The position numbers were made by a program, and so were the translations under genes. A stretch of DNA of 64,000 nt from Desulfosporosinus youngiae DSM 17734 (GTDB lineage: Bacteria; Bacillota; Desulfitobacteriia; Desulfitobacteriales; Desulfitobacteriaceae): the NCBI RefSeq assembly GCF_000244895.1, contig NZ_CM001441.1, forward strand, positions 3,926,226-3,990,225. Reading direction: 5' to 3'. Below, piece after piece: positions 38,243 to 44,915 of the stretch. The stretch's first letter is position 1, and every line of letters begins with the position of its first letter. The notes beneath the pieces are model-generated. The model did not search any database. It was not told the origin of the DNA and was given only the letters and a program-made list of their open reading frames with translations.

Positions 38243-39134
38243 GCCCTCTGAAAATTCCGCCCAAAAGATTTAATATAAAGATTTATATTCCCAGACTACA
38301 GAGTCGCCGGGTTGCAGCTCATAGCTGGCTGCAGGATAATCAGGCTCGATAATATTGTTGTTCACATCTACTATGGTATACACCCAGCCTTCCAGGCCGG
38401 AAGCAAAGTCAGTGCCGATCCCGGCCACATAGCCGCCGCCGTTGAAAACCGTAAGGTTATTTTCCGCCCAGTCCGGGTCGGAATAGTATTCATTTCCGGC
38501 CATGGCTAAGGCATGGAGAGCAGAGCAATTTAATTGCAGAGTTTGGCTTTGATCGAGCAGCCAGTCCAGATCGCTGAGATTGACAGTTTCATTAATGACA
38601 TAAAAGTCATTAACTGTGCCAGGTGCATCCACATAGACGGAGATATCCGATACACTGGCAGTAGGAAGGCCTTTTGTCTCCACTACCACATAGGCACTGA
38701 CTTCCATGCTGTCATAGTGGGCAGTCACGTAAGCTCTTCCTTCTGCTAAAAGTCTGATTTTAACGGTATCCGTCTCATCAATAGTGGCAACAGGGGTTGA
38801 ACCATCTAAAAACTTAACCACAGAGGCGTCTGAGGTGGTCCACTCAATATTTTCCGGGTCGCTGATTTCTTCCGTCATCCAGGTTGTCCCATCCAGACCC
38901 AAGACTTGGATATCCGCTACCTCATCATTAACCTCTCCTAAAATAGTGAAATGTTCGGAGTCGGCTAAGGTAAGCATATCCGTGGCTGCCTTAGCAGGTG
39001 CCGGTGCGACAAAGAAGGTTAGTCCCAGAATCAACATCATGAACAAACTGAGAATCTTTTGTTTGGTTTTCATACTCTTTTCCTCCTTTTCATCTAAATC
39101 TACTTTAAATAAGCCCTCTGAAAATTCCGCCCAA
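38243..39134. repeat. 870-bp tandem duplication with 22-bp direct repeat at its borders
   Basis: The 22-bp sequence beginning GCCCTCTGAAAATTCC occurs at 39113-39134 and again at 38243-38264, exactly 870 bp apart, immediately upstream of each DUF4430 copy. It marks the unit that duplicated. Confidence 0.8.
38270..39073 (-). CDS. Secreted BIG2-DUF4430 protein, copy A
   Basis: 267 aa, first gene after the cobalamin riboswitches. Architecture is as in copy B: signal peptide ending near AKA, a BIG2-like domain (about 32-133) and DUF4430 (about 141-264, with SALHALAMAGNEYYSDPDW, EGWVYTIVDVNNN and YELQPGDSVVWEY). AGGAGG precedes the ATG. Being first in a riboswitch-controlled operon, and separated from the giant genes by an attenuator-like hairpin, it is probably the most abundant product. 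DUF4430 similarity to transcobalamin C-terminal domains suggests corrinoid binding, but this is not shown. Confidence 0.83.
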   Translation of the reverse strand: MKTKQKILSLFMMLILGLTFFVAPAPAKAATDMLTLADSEHFTILGEVNDEVADIQVLGLDGTTWMTEEISDPENIEWTTSDASVVKFLDGSTPVATIDETDTVKIRLLAEGRAYVTAHYDSMEVSAYVVVETKGLPTASVSDISVYVDAPGTVNDFYVINETVNLSDLDWLLDQSQTLQLNCSALHALAMAGNEYYSDPDWAENNLTVFNGGGYVAGIGTDFASGLEGWVYTIVDVNNNIIEPDYPAASYELQPGDSVVWEYKSLY

Positions 39135-39139
39135 GATAT

Positions 39140-39164
39140 AAAAAAGAGCCGATGTATTCGGCTC
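39140..39164 (-). terminator. Terminator of gene-proximal cobalamin riboswitch
   Basis: GAGCCGA-TGTAT-TCGGCTC hairpin followed on the minus strand by TTTTTT. It sits 67 nt before the first ATG and about 125 nt after the riboswitch core, as expected for a transcription-terminating expression platform. Confidence 0.88.
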
Positions 39165-39289
39165 AGAGATAATGTGACCCCGCTGTAAAAGATAACGATA
39201 AAAACAGGCAGCCTAAAGTATGCTCCTAGTTCTTCTCATCCACAGCAAAGTTGTTCACGTACTTCCCCCCGAAAGCCTTATGATCCTGA

Positions 39290-39442
39290 ATAGGGCAAGT
39301 CTCCTGACTCGAAGTCATCCTCCTCCCTTGCCTTCCCGGTTTTACCCAGTGGTTTCCATTAAGGGATTCGTCATTCATACAGTAGCGGGGCTGTTCCGGC
39401 TTCTCACCGGATTCCTTATTAATGCTTTTTCAGCAACCCTAA
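39290..39442 (-). ncRNA. Cobalamin riboswitch 2 (gene-proximal)
   Basis: On the minus strand the core elements of the cobalamin aptamer occur in order: GGTTGC near 39438, GAATCCGGTGAGAAGCCGG, the ACAGCCCCGCTACTGTA element, CCACTGGGT, and the B12 box AGTCAGGAGACTTGCC (complement of 39294-39309). It is nearly identical in its central 60 nt to riboswitch 1. When bound to cobalamin it would favour the terminator at 39140 and shut the operon. Confidence 0.93.
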
Positions 39443-39562
39443 TCAGCTATTAAGTTTTGTGAGTATTTATTTAAAATGTTCTTTGCTAATTCTAATTAAT
39501 ACTTGCTCTCTTTTTAATTATCTCACCTCGACTTCTTCCTTTGATGTCTATATAGTGAAAAC

Positions 39563-39589
39563 AAAAAGAGCCGGTTCCTCCGGCTCTTT
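39563..39589 (-). terminator. Terminator of promoter-proximal cobalamin riboswitch
   Basis: AAAGAGCCGG-AGGAA-CCGGCTCTTTTTG hairpin with a T-run on the minus strand. It lies about 90 nt after the B12 box of riboswitch 1 and before riboswitch 2. Confidence 0.9.
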
Positions 39590-39679
39590 GCAAACATGAT
39601 ATAACAAAGTAGGATGTCTCCATCCAAAACTTCAATTTACCACACTTACCTTCCCCCGAAAGAGTTGTGACTTTTGAAC

Positions 39680-39830
39680 ATGGCAGGTATCCTGACTTGA
39701 AATCATCCTCCTCCCTTGCCTTCCCGGTTTCACCCAGTGGTTTCCATTAAGGGATTCGTCATTCATACAGTAGCGGGGCTGTCCTGGCTTCTCACCAGAG
39801 TTCCCATATTAATGCATTTAAGCAACCATA
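39680..39830 (-). ncRNA. Cobalamin riboswitch 1 (promoter-proximal)
   Basis: Complete second aptamer on the minus strand: GGTTGC near 39827, CTCTGGTGAGAAGCCAGG, the same ACAGCCCCGCTACTGTA element, CCACTGGGT, and B12 box AGTCAGGATACCTGCC (complement of 39682-39697). It has its own terminator. With riboswitch 2 it forms a series of two independent stop points for one transcript. Confidence 0.93.
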
Positions 39831-39876
39831 TTCAACCTATTGAGTTATTTCTTTCCGACCCTATATTATCACTTAC

Positions 39877-39903
39877 ATTATACCAATTAATTACCAGAGT
39901 CAA
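39877..39903 (-). promoter_or_regulatory. Promoter of the corrinoid-uptake operon
   Basis: On the minus strand TTGACT (39903-39898), a 15-bp spacer and TATAAT (39882-39877), with an extended -10 (TGGTATAAT). Transcription would start near 39870, about 40 nt before riboswitch 1. No terminator is visible between the acyl-CoA dehydrogenase stop at 40026 and this site, so the riboswitch terminators may also stop read-through. Confidence 0.7.
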
Positions 39904-40025
39904 CAGCATATTTTGACTAAAAAAGTAAAATTTCGCCGGGACCTGCCGCTGAGTTTACACTGCTTCTTTAAATCAAGAATCCGCTCCTTTTAATAGCTGA
40001 TACATCATCCGGTTCACCTTCCCGC

Positions 40026-41162
40026 TCACAATCCTAACGTTCGAGCGATGATCAGCTTCATAATCTCTGAGGTACCCGCATAAATCGTGTGCACCCGCAC
40101 ATCCCGGTAATGCCGGGCAATCGGATACTCTTCCATATAGCCATACCCTCCGTAAAGCTGGAGGCAGTTATAAGCCACGCGATTAGCCATTTCGCCAATC
40201 CAGTACTTAGCCATGGAAACCTTGGCCACAATCTCTTCTCCTGCCATATGATCTGAGATGAGGTTATCCAGGAACACTCGCCCCAACTCGACCTCCGTCG
40301 CCATTTCAGCAAGCTTAAAGGCATTATGCTGGAATTTACCGATGGGTTTCCCAAAAGCCTCTCTTGTCTTAACATAAGCTAGAGTATCACTAAGCATCCG
40401 CTCCGCCAACCCCTGGGAACAAAGTGCCGAGATCAGTCGCTCCTGCTGCAGCTTCTCCATGAGATACGAGAACCCCTTACCCTCTTCACCCAAACGATTG
40501 CTCATTGGCACTCTGCAGTTGTCAAAAAAGAGCTCTGCCGTATCCTGGCTGTGCATCCCCAACTTATTCAGCTTTTTGCCTTTTGTAAAGCCGGGCGTCC
40601 CATCTTCCACTACAATAAGACTGATTCCCTTGTTGCCCGGAATCCCGGCATTCTCAGTCTTGACCGCGACAATGATCAAATCGGCAGAAATCCCATTACT
40701 GATAAACGTCTTTGACCCATTAATAACATAGTCATTTCCGTCCCGGACAGCCATCGCTCTCATTCCCTGAAGATCAGATCCGGCCTGGGGTTCGGTCATG
40801 GCGATAGCCAATATTTTCTCCCCCCGGGCACAGGCAGGAAGCCAGTCAGACTTTTGTTTTTCCGTGCCATAGGCCTGAATATAAGGAGCAATAATATCGC
40901 TATGCAATCCGAACCCAATGCCCACCCCTGCTTTGGCCAGTTCCTCATTAAGGATGGCGGAAAAACCAAAATCTGCTCCTGTCCCGCCGTATTTTTCTTC
41001 CAGCCAAGGACATAAATAGCCCATTTCTCCCATACGCAGCCAAACCCAACGGGGAATCTCCCGCTTTTCCTCCCATTCCTCGATGTGAGGAGAAAGTTCG
41101 CTTTCCACAAACTTTACGAAGGACCGGCGAAACATTTTATGCTCTTCCGAATAGATGTCCAT
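40026..41162 (-). CDS. Acyl-CoA dehydrogenase
   Basis: 378 aa FAD enzyme introducing the alpha,beta double bond into acyl-CoA. The N-terminal helical, middle beta and C-terminal helical domains are complete. The signatures AMTEPQAGSDLQGM and the C-terminal QLYGGYGYMEEYPIARHYRDVRV are clear, with the catalytic Glu expected in the YAGTSEI region. The frame is open 39 codons further upstream, but the ATG at 41162 has GAGGTGAGGGG before it and fits the family N-terminus. It is third in the thiolase-SDR operon. Chain-length preference is unknown. Confidence 0.92.
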   Translation of the reverse strand: MDIYSEEHKMFRRSFVKFVESELSPHIEEWEEKREIPRWVWLRMGEMGYLCPWLEEKYGGTGADFGFSAILNEELAKAGVGIGFGLHSDIIAPYIQAYGTEKQKSDWLPACARGEKILAIAMTEPQAGSDLQGMRAMAVRDGNDYVINGSKTFISNGISADLIIVAVKTENAGIPGNKGISLIVVEDGTPGFTKGKKLNKLGMHSQDTAELFFDNCRVPMSNRLGEEGKGFSYLMEKLQQERLISALCSQGLAERMLSDTLAYVKTREAFGKPIGKFQHNAFKLAEMATEVELGRVFLDNLISDHMAGEEIVAKVSMAKYWIGEMANRVAYNCLQLYGGYGYMEEYPIARHYRDVRVHTIYAGTSEIMKLIIARTLGL

Positions 41163-41211
41163 ATGCCCCTCACCTCTCTTCACTCTTACAGCGCTTACGA
41201 GGCAATCTGTT

Positions 41212-41979
41212 CTATCTCGGCTGCATGCGAATAGCTCCGTCCAAACGAATCGTTGTACCATTGAGCATAGGATTCTCAAGGATACTTCTCACTAATAGTG
41301 CATATTCTTCCGGGTAGCCTAGCCGGGATGGGAAGGGGATCATCGCACCCAGTGACTTGCGGGCCTCCTCAGGCAGAGTATTGAACATCGGTGTTTCAAA
41401 AAGACCTGGGGCGATGGTCATTACCCGGATCCCATGGACAGCCATTTCCCGGGCTATGGGTAAGGTCATCCCCACAATCCCTCCTTTTGAAGCACTGTAA
41501 GCAGCCTGCCCGATCTGACCTTCATAGGCCGCTACAGAAGCAGTATTGATGATAACCCCCCGTTCCCCCCCTACGTTAGGCTCATTACCCGCCATTTGGG
41601 CCGCGGCCAGCCTAATAACGTTAAAACTTCCGATAAGATTTACCTCTATTATTTTAGAAAAACTCTCCAGCCCATGAAGTCCCTTCTTGCCAATCACCTT
41701 CTCCGCGGCAGCAATCCCCGCGCAATTCACAACGGCATTCAACTGGCCAAACTCTTCAACTGTGCGTTCTAAGGCCTCCTGTACGCTCTCTGCGCTGCAA
41801 ACATCCATTTTCTGAAATAAGGCCTTCCCGCCTAATTCAGAAGCCAACCTCTCTCCCCGCTCCACCGCAAGATCCAGAATCATGACCTTGCCGCCATCAT
41901 TAACAATCCGCCGGACCGTCGCTTCCCCCAGACCAGAAGCCCCTCCTGTAACGAACCCAACCACTTGTTTCAAATCCAT
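41212..41979 (-). CDS. SDR-family 3-hydroxyacyl-CoA dehydrogenase (type II-like)
   Basis: 255 aa short-chain dehydrogenase. NAD-binding TGGASGLG is at residue 11, NCAGIA near 85, a Ser before the catalytic YSASK near 160, and the [10 protein letters not shown] loop follows. Overall layout is that of HSD17B10-type 3-hydroxyacyl-CoA dehydrogenases. This fits its place between thiolase and acyl-CoA dehydrogenase, where it would oxidise 3-hydroxyacyl-CoA with NAD. No enoyl-CoA hydratase gene is nearby, so that beta-oxidation step must be encoded elsewhere. Confidence 0.88.
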   Translation of the reverse strand: MDLKQVVGFVTGGASGLGEATVRRIVNDGGKVMILDLAVERGERLASELGGKALFQKMDVCSAESVQEALERTVEEFGQLNAVVNCAGIAAAEKVIGKKGLHGLESFSKIIEVNLIGSFNVIRLAAAQMAGNEPNVGGERGVIINTASVAAYEGQIGQAAYSASKGGIVGMTLPIAREMAVHGIRVMTIAPGLFETPMFNTLPEEARKSLGAMIPFPSRLGYPEEYALLVRSILENPMLNGTTIRLDGAIRMQPR

Positions 41980-42013
41980 TCCAAACTCCCCTTCCTAAAC
42001 CTTATTTCTTCTC

Positions 42014-43165
42014 TCAGTCCAACCGCTCGATAATGGTGGCATTGGACATGCCATGTCCTTCGCACATGGTTTGCAGCCCATAACGCCCGCCGGTGCGTTC
42101 TAATTCGTGCATGAGCGTGGTCATTAAGCGAGCTCCGCTGGCACCCAGGGGATGTCCGAGAGCAATAGCTCCGCCGCAAGGGTTAAGTTTCTTAGGATCT
42201 GCTCCCGTCTCTATCAGCCAGGCCAAGGGCACTGCGGCGAAAGCTTCATTTACCTCAAAAATATCAATCTCCGACAGACTAAGACCTGCCTTGCTTAACA
42301 CCTTAGCTGTGGCAGGAATTGGACCCGTAAGCATCAGAGTCGGATCTGAACCGATGACACTCCTGGCCAGGATACGGAAGCGAGGCTTAATCCCCAATTC
42401 CTCCGCTTTTTCTCGGGACATAATAAGGACTGCTGCTGCTCCATCCGAAATCTGACTGGCATTGCCGGCAGTAACCTGGCCATTTTCCAGGAAGGGTGAT
42501 TTTAAACCGGCCAGCTTTTCTAAGTTCGTATCAGGCCTTGGGCCCTCGTCCCTTTTTACAATTGTTTGGCTGCCATCCGGCAGAACGACGTTTAAAGGCA
42601 TGATCTCCCGTTCAAAACGTCCTTCCTCCTGGGATTTTACAGCCTTCATATGGCTCTCTAAGGAAAATTCGTCCATTCTTTGCCGGCTGATCCCCCATTT
42701 TTGGGCGATTCGCTCTGTGGAGAGGCCTTGATTGATAATCTCATAGCGTGATGTAAGCTCCTGAGATAATTCAGTTCCTGCAATATTAGAGCCCATGGGT
42801 ACCCGGGACATATTTTCAACCCCCGCTGCCACAACCACATCCATATCCCCTGCCAGTATTGCTTGGGCTGCGAAATGAACCGCCTGCTGACTTGAGCCGC
42901 ATTGCCGGTCAATGGTCAGACCAGGAACATGGATTGGGTAATCCGCAATAAGGGCAGCCTGCCGCCCAATACAGAACCCCTGCTCTCCCACTTGAGAAAC
43001 ACATCCCATTAACACATCCTCGACCAAGGCAGGGTCCAGGCCTGCGCGCTGAACCACCTCTCTGAGAACCAGACCTGCCAGGTCCTCAGAGCGAAGATGG
43101 CTTAATCCCCCTTTCCTACGTCCAACCGGGGTTCTCACTGCTTCTACTATGACTGCTTCCCGCAT
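42014..43165 (-). CDS. Acetyl-CoA C-acyltransferase (thiolase)
   Basis: 383 aa thiolase. The nucleophilic Cys is in DRQCGSSQQA near residue 88. The His of GGAIALGHPLGASG and the second Cys in TMCEGHG complete the active site. It cleaves 3-ketoacyl-CoA, or condenses in reverse. It is the first gene of a three-gene operon (thiolase, SDR, acyl-CoA dehydrogenase), started by the sigma-54 promoter at 43246-43261, 81 bp upstream of the ATG. Confidence 0.93.
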   Translation of the reverse strand: MREAVIVEAVRTPVGRRKGGLSHLRSEDLAGLVLREVVQRAGLDPALVEDVLMGCVSQVGEQGFCIGRQAALIADYPIHVPGLTIDRQCGSSQQAVHFAAQAILAGDMDVVVAAGVENMSRVPMGSNIAGTELSQELTSRYEIINQGLSTERIAQKWGISRQRMDEFSLESHMKAVKSQEEGRFEREIMPLNVVLPDGSQTIVKRDEGPRPDTNLEKLAGLKSPFLENGQVTAGNASQISDGAAAVLIMSREKAEELGIKPRFRILARSVIGSDPTLMLTGPIPATAKVLSKAGLSLSEIDIFEVNEAFAAVPLAWLIETGADPKKLNPCGGAIALGHPLGASGARLMTTLMHELERTGGRYGLQTMCEGHGMSNATIIERLD

Positions 43166-43245
43166 AGTTTCACATCACCCTTCTTTTCTAATTCTCATGT
43201 GTCAATAAAACTCTGAATTTTCTGTCCATTCATTTTCCAGAGCAT

Positions 43246-43261
43246 TGCAAATCCCATGCCA
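43246..43261 (-). promoter_or_regulatory. Sigma-54 (-24/-12) promoter facing thiolase operon
   Basis: On the minus strand TGGCAT-GGGAT-TTGCA, one mismatch from TGGCAC-N5-TTGCA, with exact spacing. It lies 81 bp before the thiolase ATG and faces away from the matching promoter at 43474. Confidence 0.75.
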
Positions 43262-43381
43262 CTTAGATCTAAGCTTAACCTCAACAGTCTATGACCCCTT
43301 ACTCAGGCTTAAAACTCTTTTTATTACACTGCCTCAATCAGGAGACTCCTTCTCAAGGAAGGGGAATGCAACCCTGTCCTC

Positions 43382-43412
43382 TGTTGTCCTCAATGACGGA
43401 CAGTTGACAACA
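43382..43412. promoter_or_regulatory. Candidate enhancer (UAS) shared by two sigma-54 promoters
   Basis: Inverted repeat TGTTGTC (43382-43388) and GACAACA (43406-43412), with an inner TGTCC-N8-GGACA. It lies about 60 bp upstream of one -24 element and about 120 bp upstream of the other, a normal distance for a sigma-54 activator site. The remaining bases of this 429-bp region hold no gene. Confidence 0.55.
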
Positions 43413-43473
43413 CACTACATACTTTGTCTTGCTCATCCGACACTCATTACCAGAGAAACATTGTTTTTTTTAT

Positions 43474-43489
43474 TGGCACTAAAATTGCA
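43474..43489 (+). promoter_or_regulatory. Sigma-54 (-24/-12) promoter facing acyl-CoA dehydrogenase
   Basis: TGGCAC-TAAAA-TTGCA is a perfect consensus match, preceded by a T-run. It is 105 bp upstream of the TTG start of the 379-aa acyl-CoA dehydrogenase gene. Confidence 0.85.
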
Positions 43490-43594
43490 GTGTAAATGTA
43501 TTTAAATATTCTGAAATAAGGAACTAACCTAAGTTTGTTACATTTTAGTTCCTTCCGGGGATGAAAAACTCCCCAATAAGAGGAGGTAAACCAA

Positions 43595-44734
43595 TTGGAT
43601 TTTGAATTATCGGAAGAACAGAGAGCCTTTCAAAGCCTGGCCTACAAATTTGCCCTCAAAGAATTCCCCCCTTTCGCCCAAGTATGTGATCGGGAGGAAA
43701 AATATCCGAGAGAAGTCTGGCAAAAGGCCTGTGAAGCAGGACTGGTCGGAATTGCCATTCCTGAGGAATACGGCGGACCCGGCGCCGGCTGGATGGAAAC
43801 AGCTTTAGTCACCGAGCAGCTCTCGCGAATAGACCTAGGTCTCGGCTTAGCTGCCGTCGCTGCAACCTTTGGGGCAGAAAACATCATCAACTATGGCAGC
43901 GAAGAACAAAAGCAAACTTATCTGCCCTTGCTTCCTGCCGGTAAAGCAATCTTTGCCGGTGCTTACACCGAGCCAAATGCCGGAAGCGATGTGGCAGGAA
44001 CTGCCACCCGGGCTGTCAAAGATGGTTCCGACTATATTATTAACGGCAGTAAAACTTTCATCACGAACGGAACGATTTGTGACTATATGGTCGCCCTATG
44101 CGTGACAAACCCCGAGTCGCCTAAGAAAACCCAGCGCCACAGCCTGATCATTGTTGATGCCAATACTCCGGGAATTACCAGGATGAAAATCCATGGAAAA
44201 ATGGGAATCAGATCCTCAGATACTGCCGAAATCACTTTCGAAGATGTGCGGGTTCCTCAAAAGAATCTTGTCGGCAAAGAAGGCAACGGCTTCTACCAAT
44301 TAATGCATTTCTTTGATCAGACGCGCATCATGGTAGCCTCACAAGGACTGGGTCTAGCTCAAGGAGCTTTAGATTTAGCCATTAAATATGTGCAGGAGCG
44401 TAAAACCTTCGGGCTTCCTCTGGCCGCCAATCAAGCGATACAGTTCCAATTGGCAGAAATGGCCACACGAATAGAATTGGCCCGCAACATAATCTATAAA
44501 GCTGCCTGGAAAGCTGACAACGGTCAGTTAGATCCTGCTCTCAACGCTATGGCCAAATTCTATGCCGGAGAAACGGCGGTCTGGGTGACTGATAAAGCCC
44601 TGCAAATGCACGGTGGCTATGGCTATATTGACGAATATGATATTCAGCGTTTCTATCGAGATGCTAAAATTCTGGAGATTTATGAAGGGGCTAAGGAGAT
44701 CGAGAAAATAACCATCGCTAAGAGACTCTTTTAA
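43595..44734 (+). CDS. Acyl-CoA dehydrogenase
   Basis: 379 aa, second acyl-CoA dehydrogenase of the locus. It shows AYTEPNAGSDVAGT, KTFGLPLAANQAIQFQLAEM and the C-terminal LQMHGGYGYIDEYDIQRFYR, followed by IYEGAKEIEK with the likely catalytic Glu position. It differs enough from the 378-aa enzyme to suggest another chain length or electron partner. The start is TTG at 43595, 8 nt after AGGAGGT. A nearby ATG at 43561 is out of frame and opens only a 14-codon frame. Monocistronic, from a perfect sigma-54 promoter. Confidence 0.93.
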   Translation: MDFELSEEQRAFQSLAYKFALKEFPPFAQVCDREEKYPREVWQKACEAGLVGIAIPEEYGGPGAGWMETALVTEQLSRIDLGLGLAAVAATFGAENIINYGSEEQKQTYLPLLPAGKAIFAGAYTEPNAGSDVAGTATRAVKDGSDYIINGSKTFITNGTICDYMVALCVTNPESPKKTQRHSLIIVDANTPGITRMKIHGKMGIRSSDTAEITFEDVRVPQKNLVGKEGNGFYQLMHFFDQTRIMVASQGLGLAQGALDLAIKYVQERKTFGLPLAANQAIQFQLAEMATRIELARNIIYKAAWKADNGQLDPALNAMAKFYAGETAVWVTDKALQMHGGYGYIDEYDIQRFYRDAKILEIYEGAKEIEKITIAKRLF

Positions 44735-44748
44735 CTCGCTCAGCTAAA

Positions 44749-44810
44749 GAAACAGGGGGACAGGTGCATTGTTTCGTTTTGACGAAACAGCACACCTGTC
44801 CCCCTGTTTT
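44749..44810. repeat. Long palindrome (REP-like) acting as terminator
   Basis: Arms of about 28 bp beginning GAAACAGGGGGACAGGTGC, with a few central mismatches, ending in TTTT. It is almost the same sequence as the palindrome at 54151-54212, so it is a dispersed repeat that also sits where the acyl-CoA dehydrogenase transcript should end. Confidence 0.8.
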
Positions 44811-44883
44811 CATTCTGAAATCATTTACATTATTCAACCTCCCTCTTTGAGGTTCTGTGTCTCCTTTATAACTGTTGAATTCA

Positions 44884-44903
44884 GGAGAGCCTTGTGGCTC
44901 TCC
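44884..44903 (-). terminator. Small hairpin after MCP gene
   Basis: GGAGAGCC-TTGT-GGCTCTCC, 13 bp past the chemoreceptor stop. T-run is poor, so terminator function is uncertain. Confidence 0.35.
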
Positions 44904-44915
44904 CTATTAAATTCA

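Noticed and set aside
39220-39453. Short plus-strand frame over the gene-proximal riboswitch (similar one at 39716-39916)
   Set aside because: Both are the reverse complement of conserved riboswitch sequence, so the apparent similarity between the two peptides comes from RNA conservation.
43561-43605. Possible leader peptide ATG before the acyl-CoA dehydrogenase
   Set aside because: The ATG has no good ribosome site and its 14-codon frame merely covers the AGGAGG of the real TTG start.
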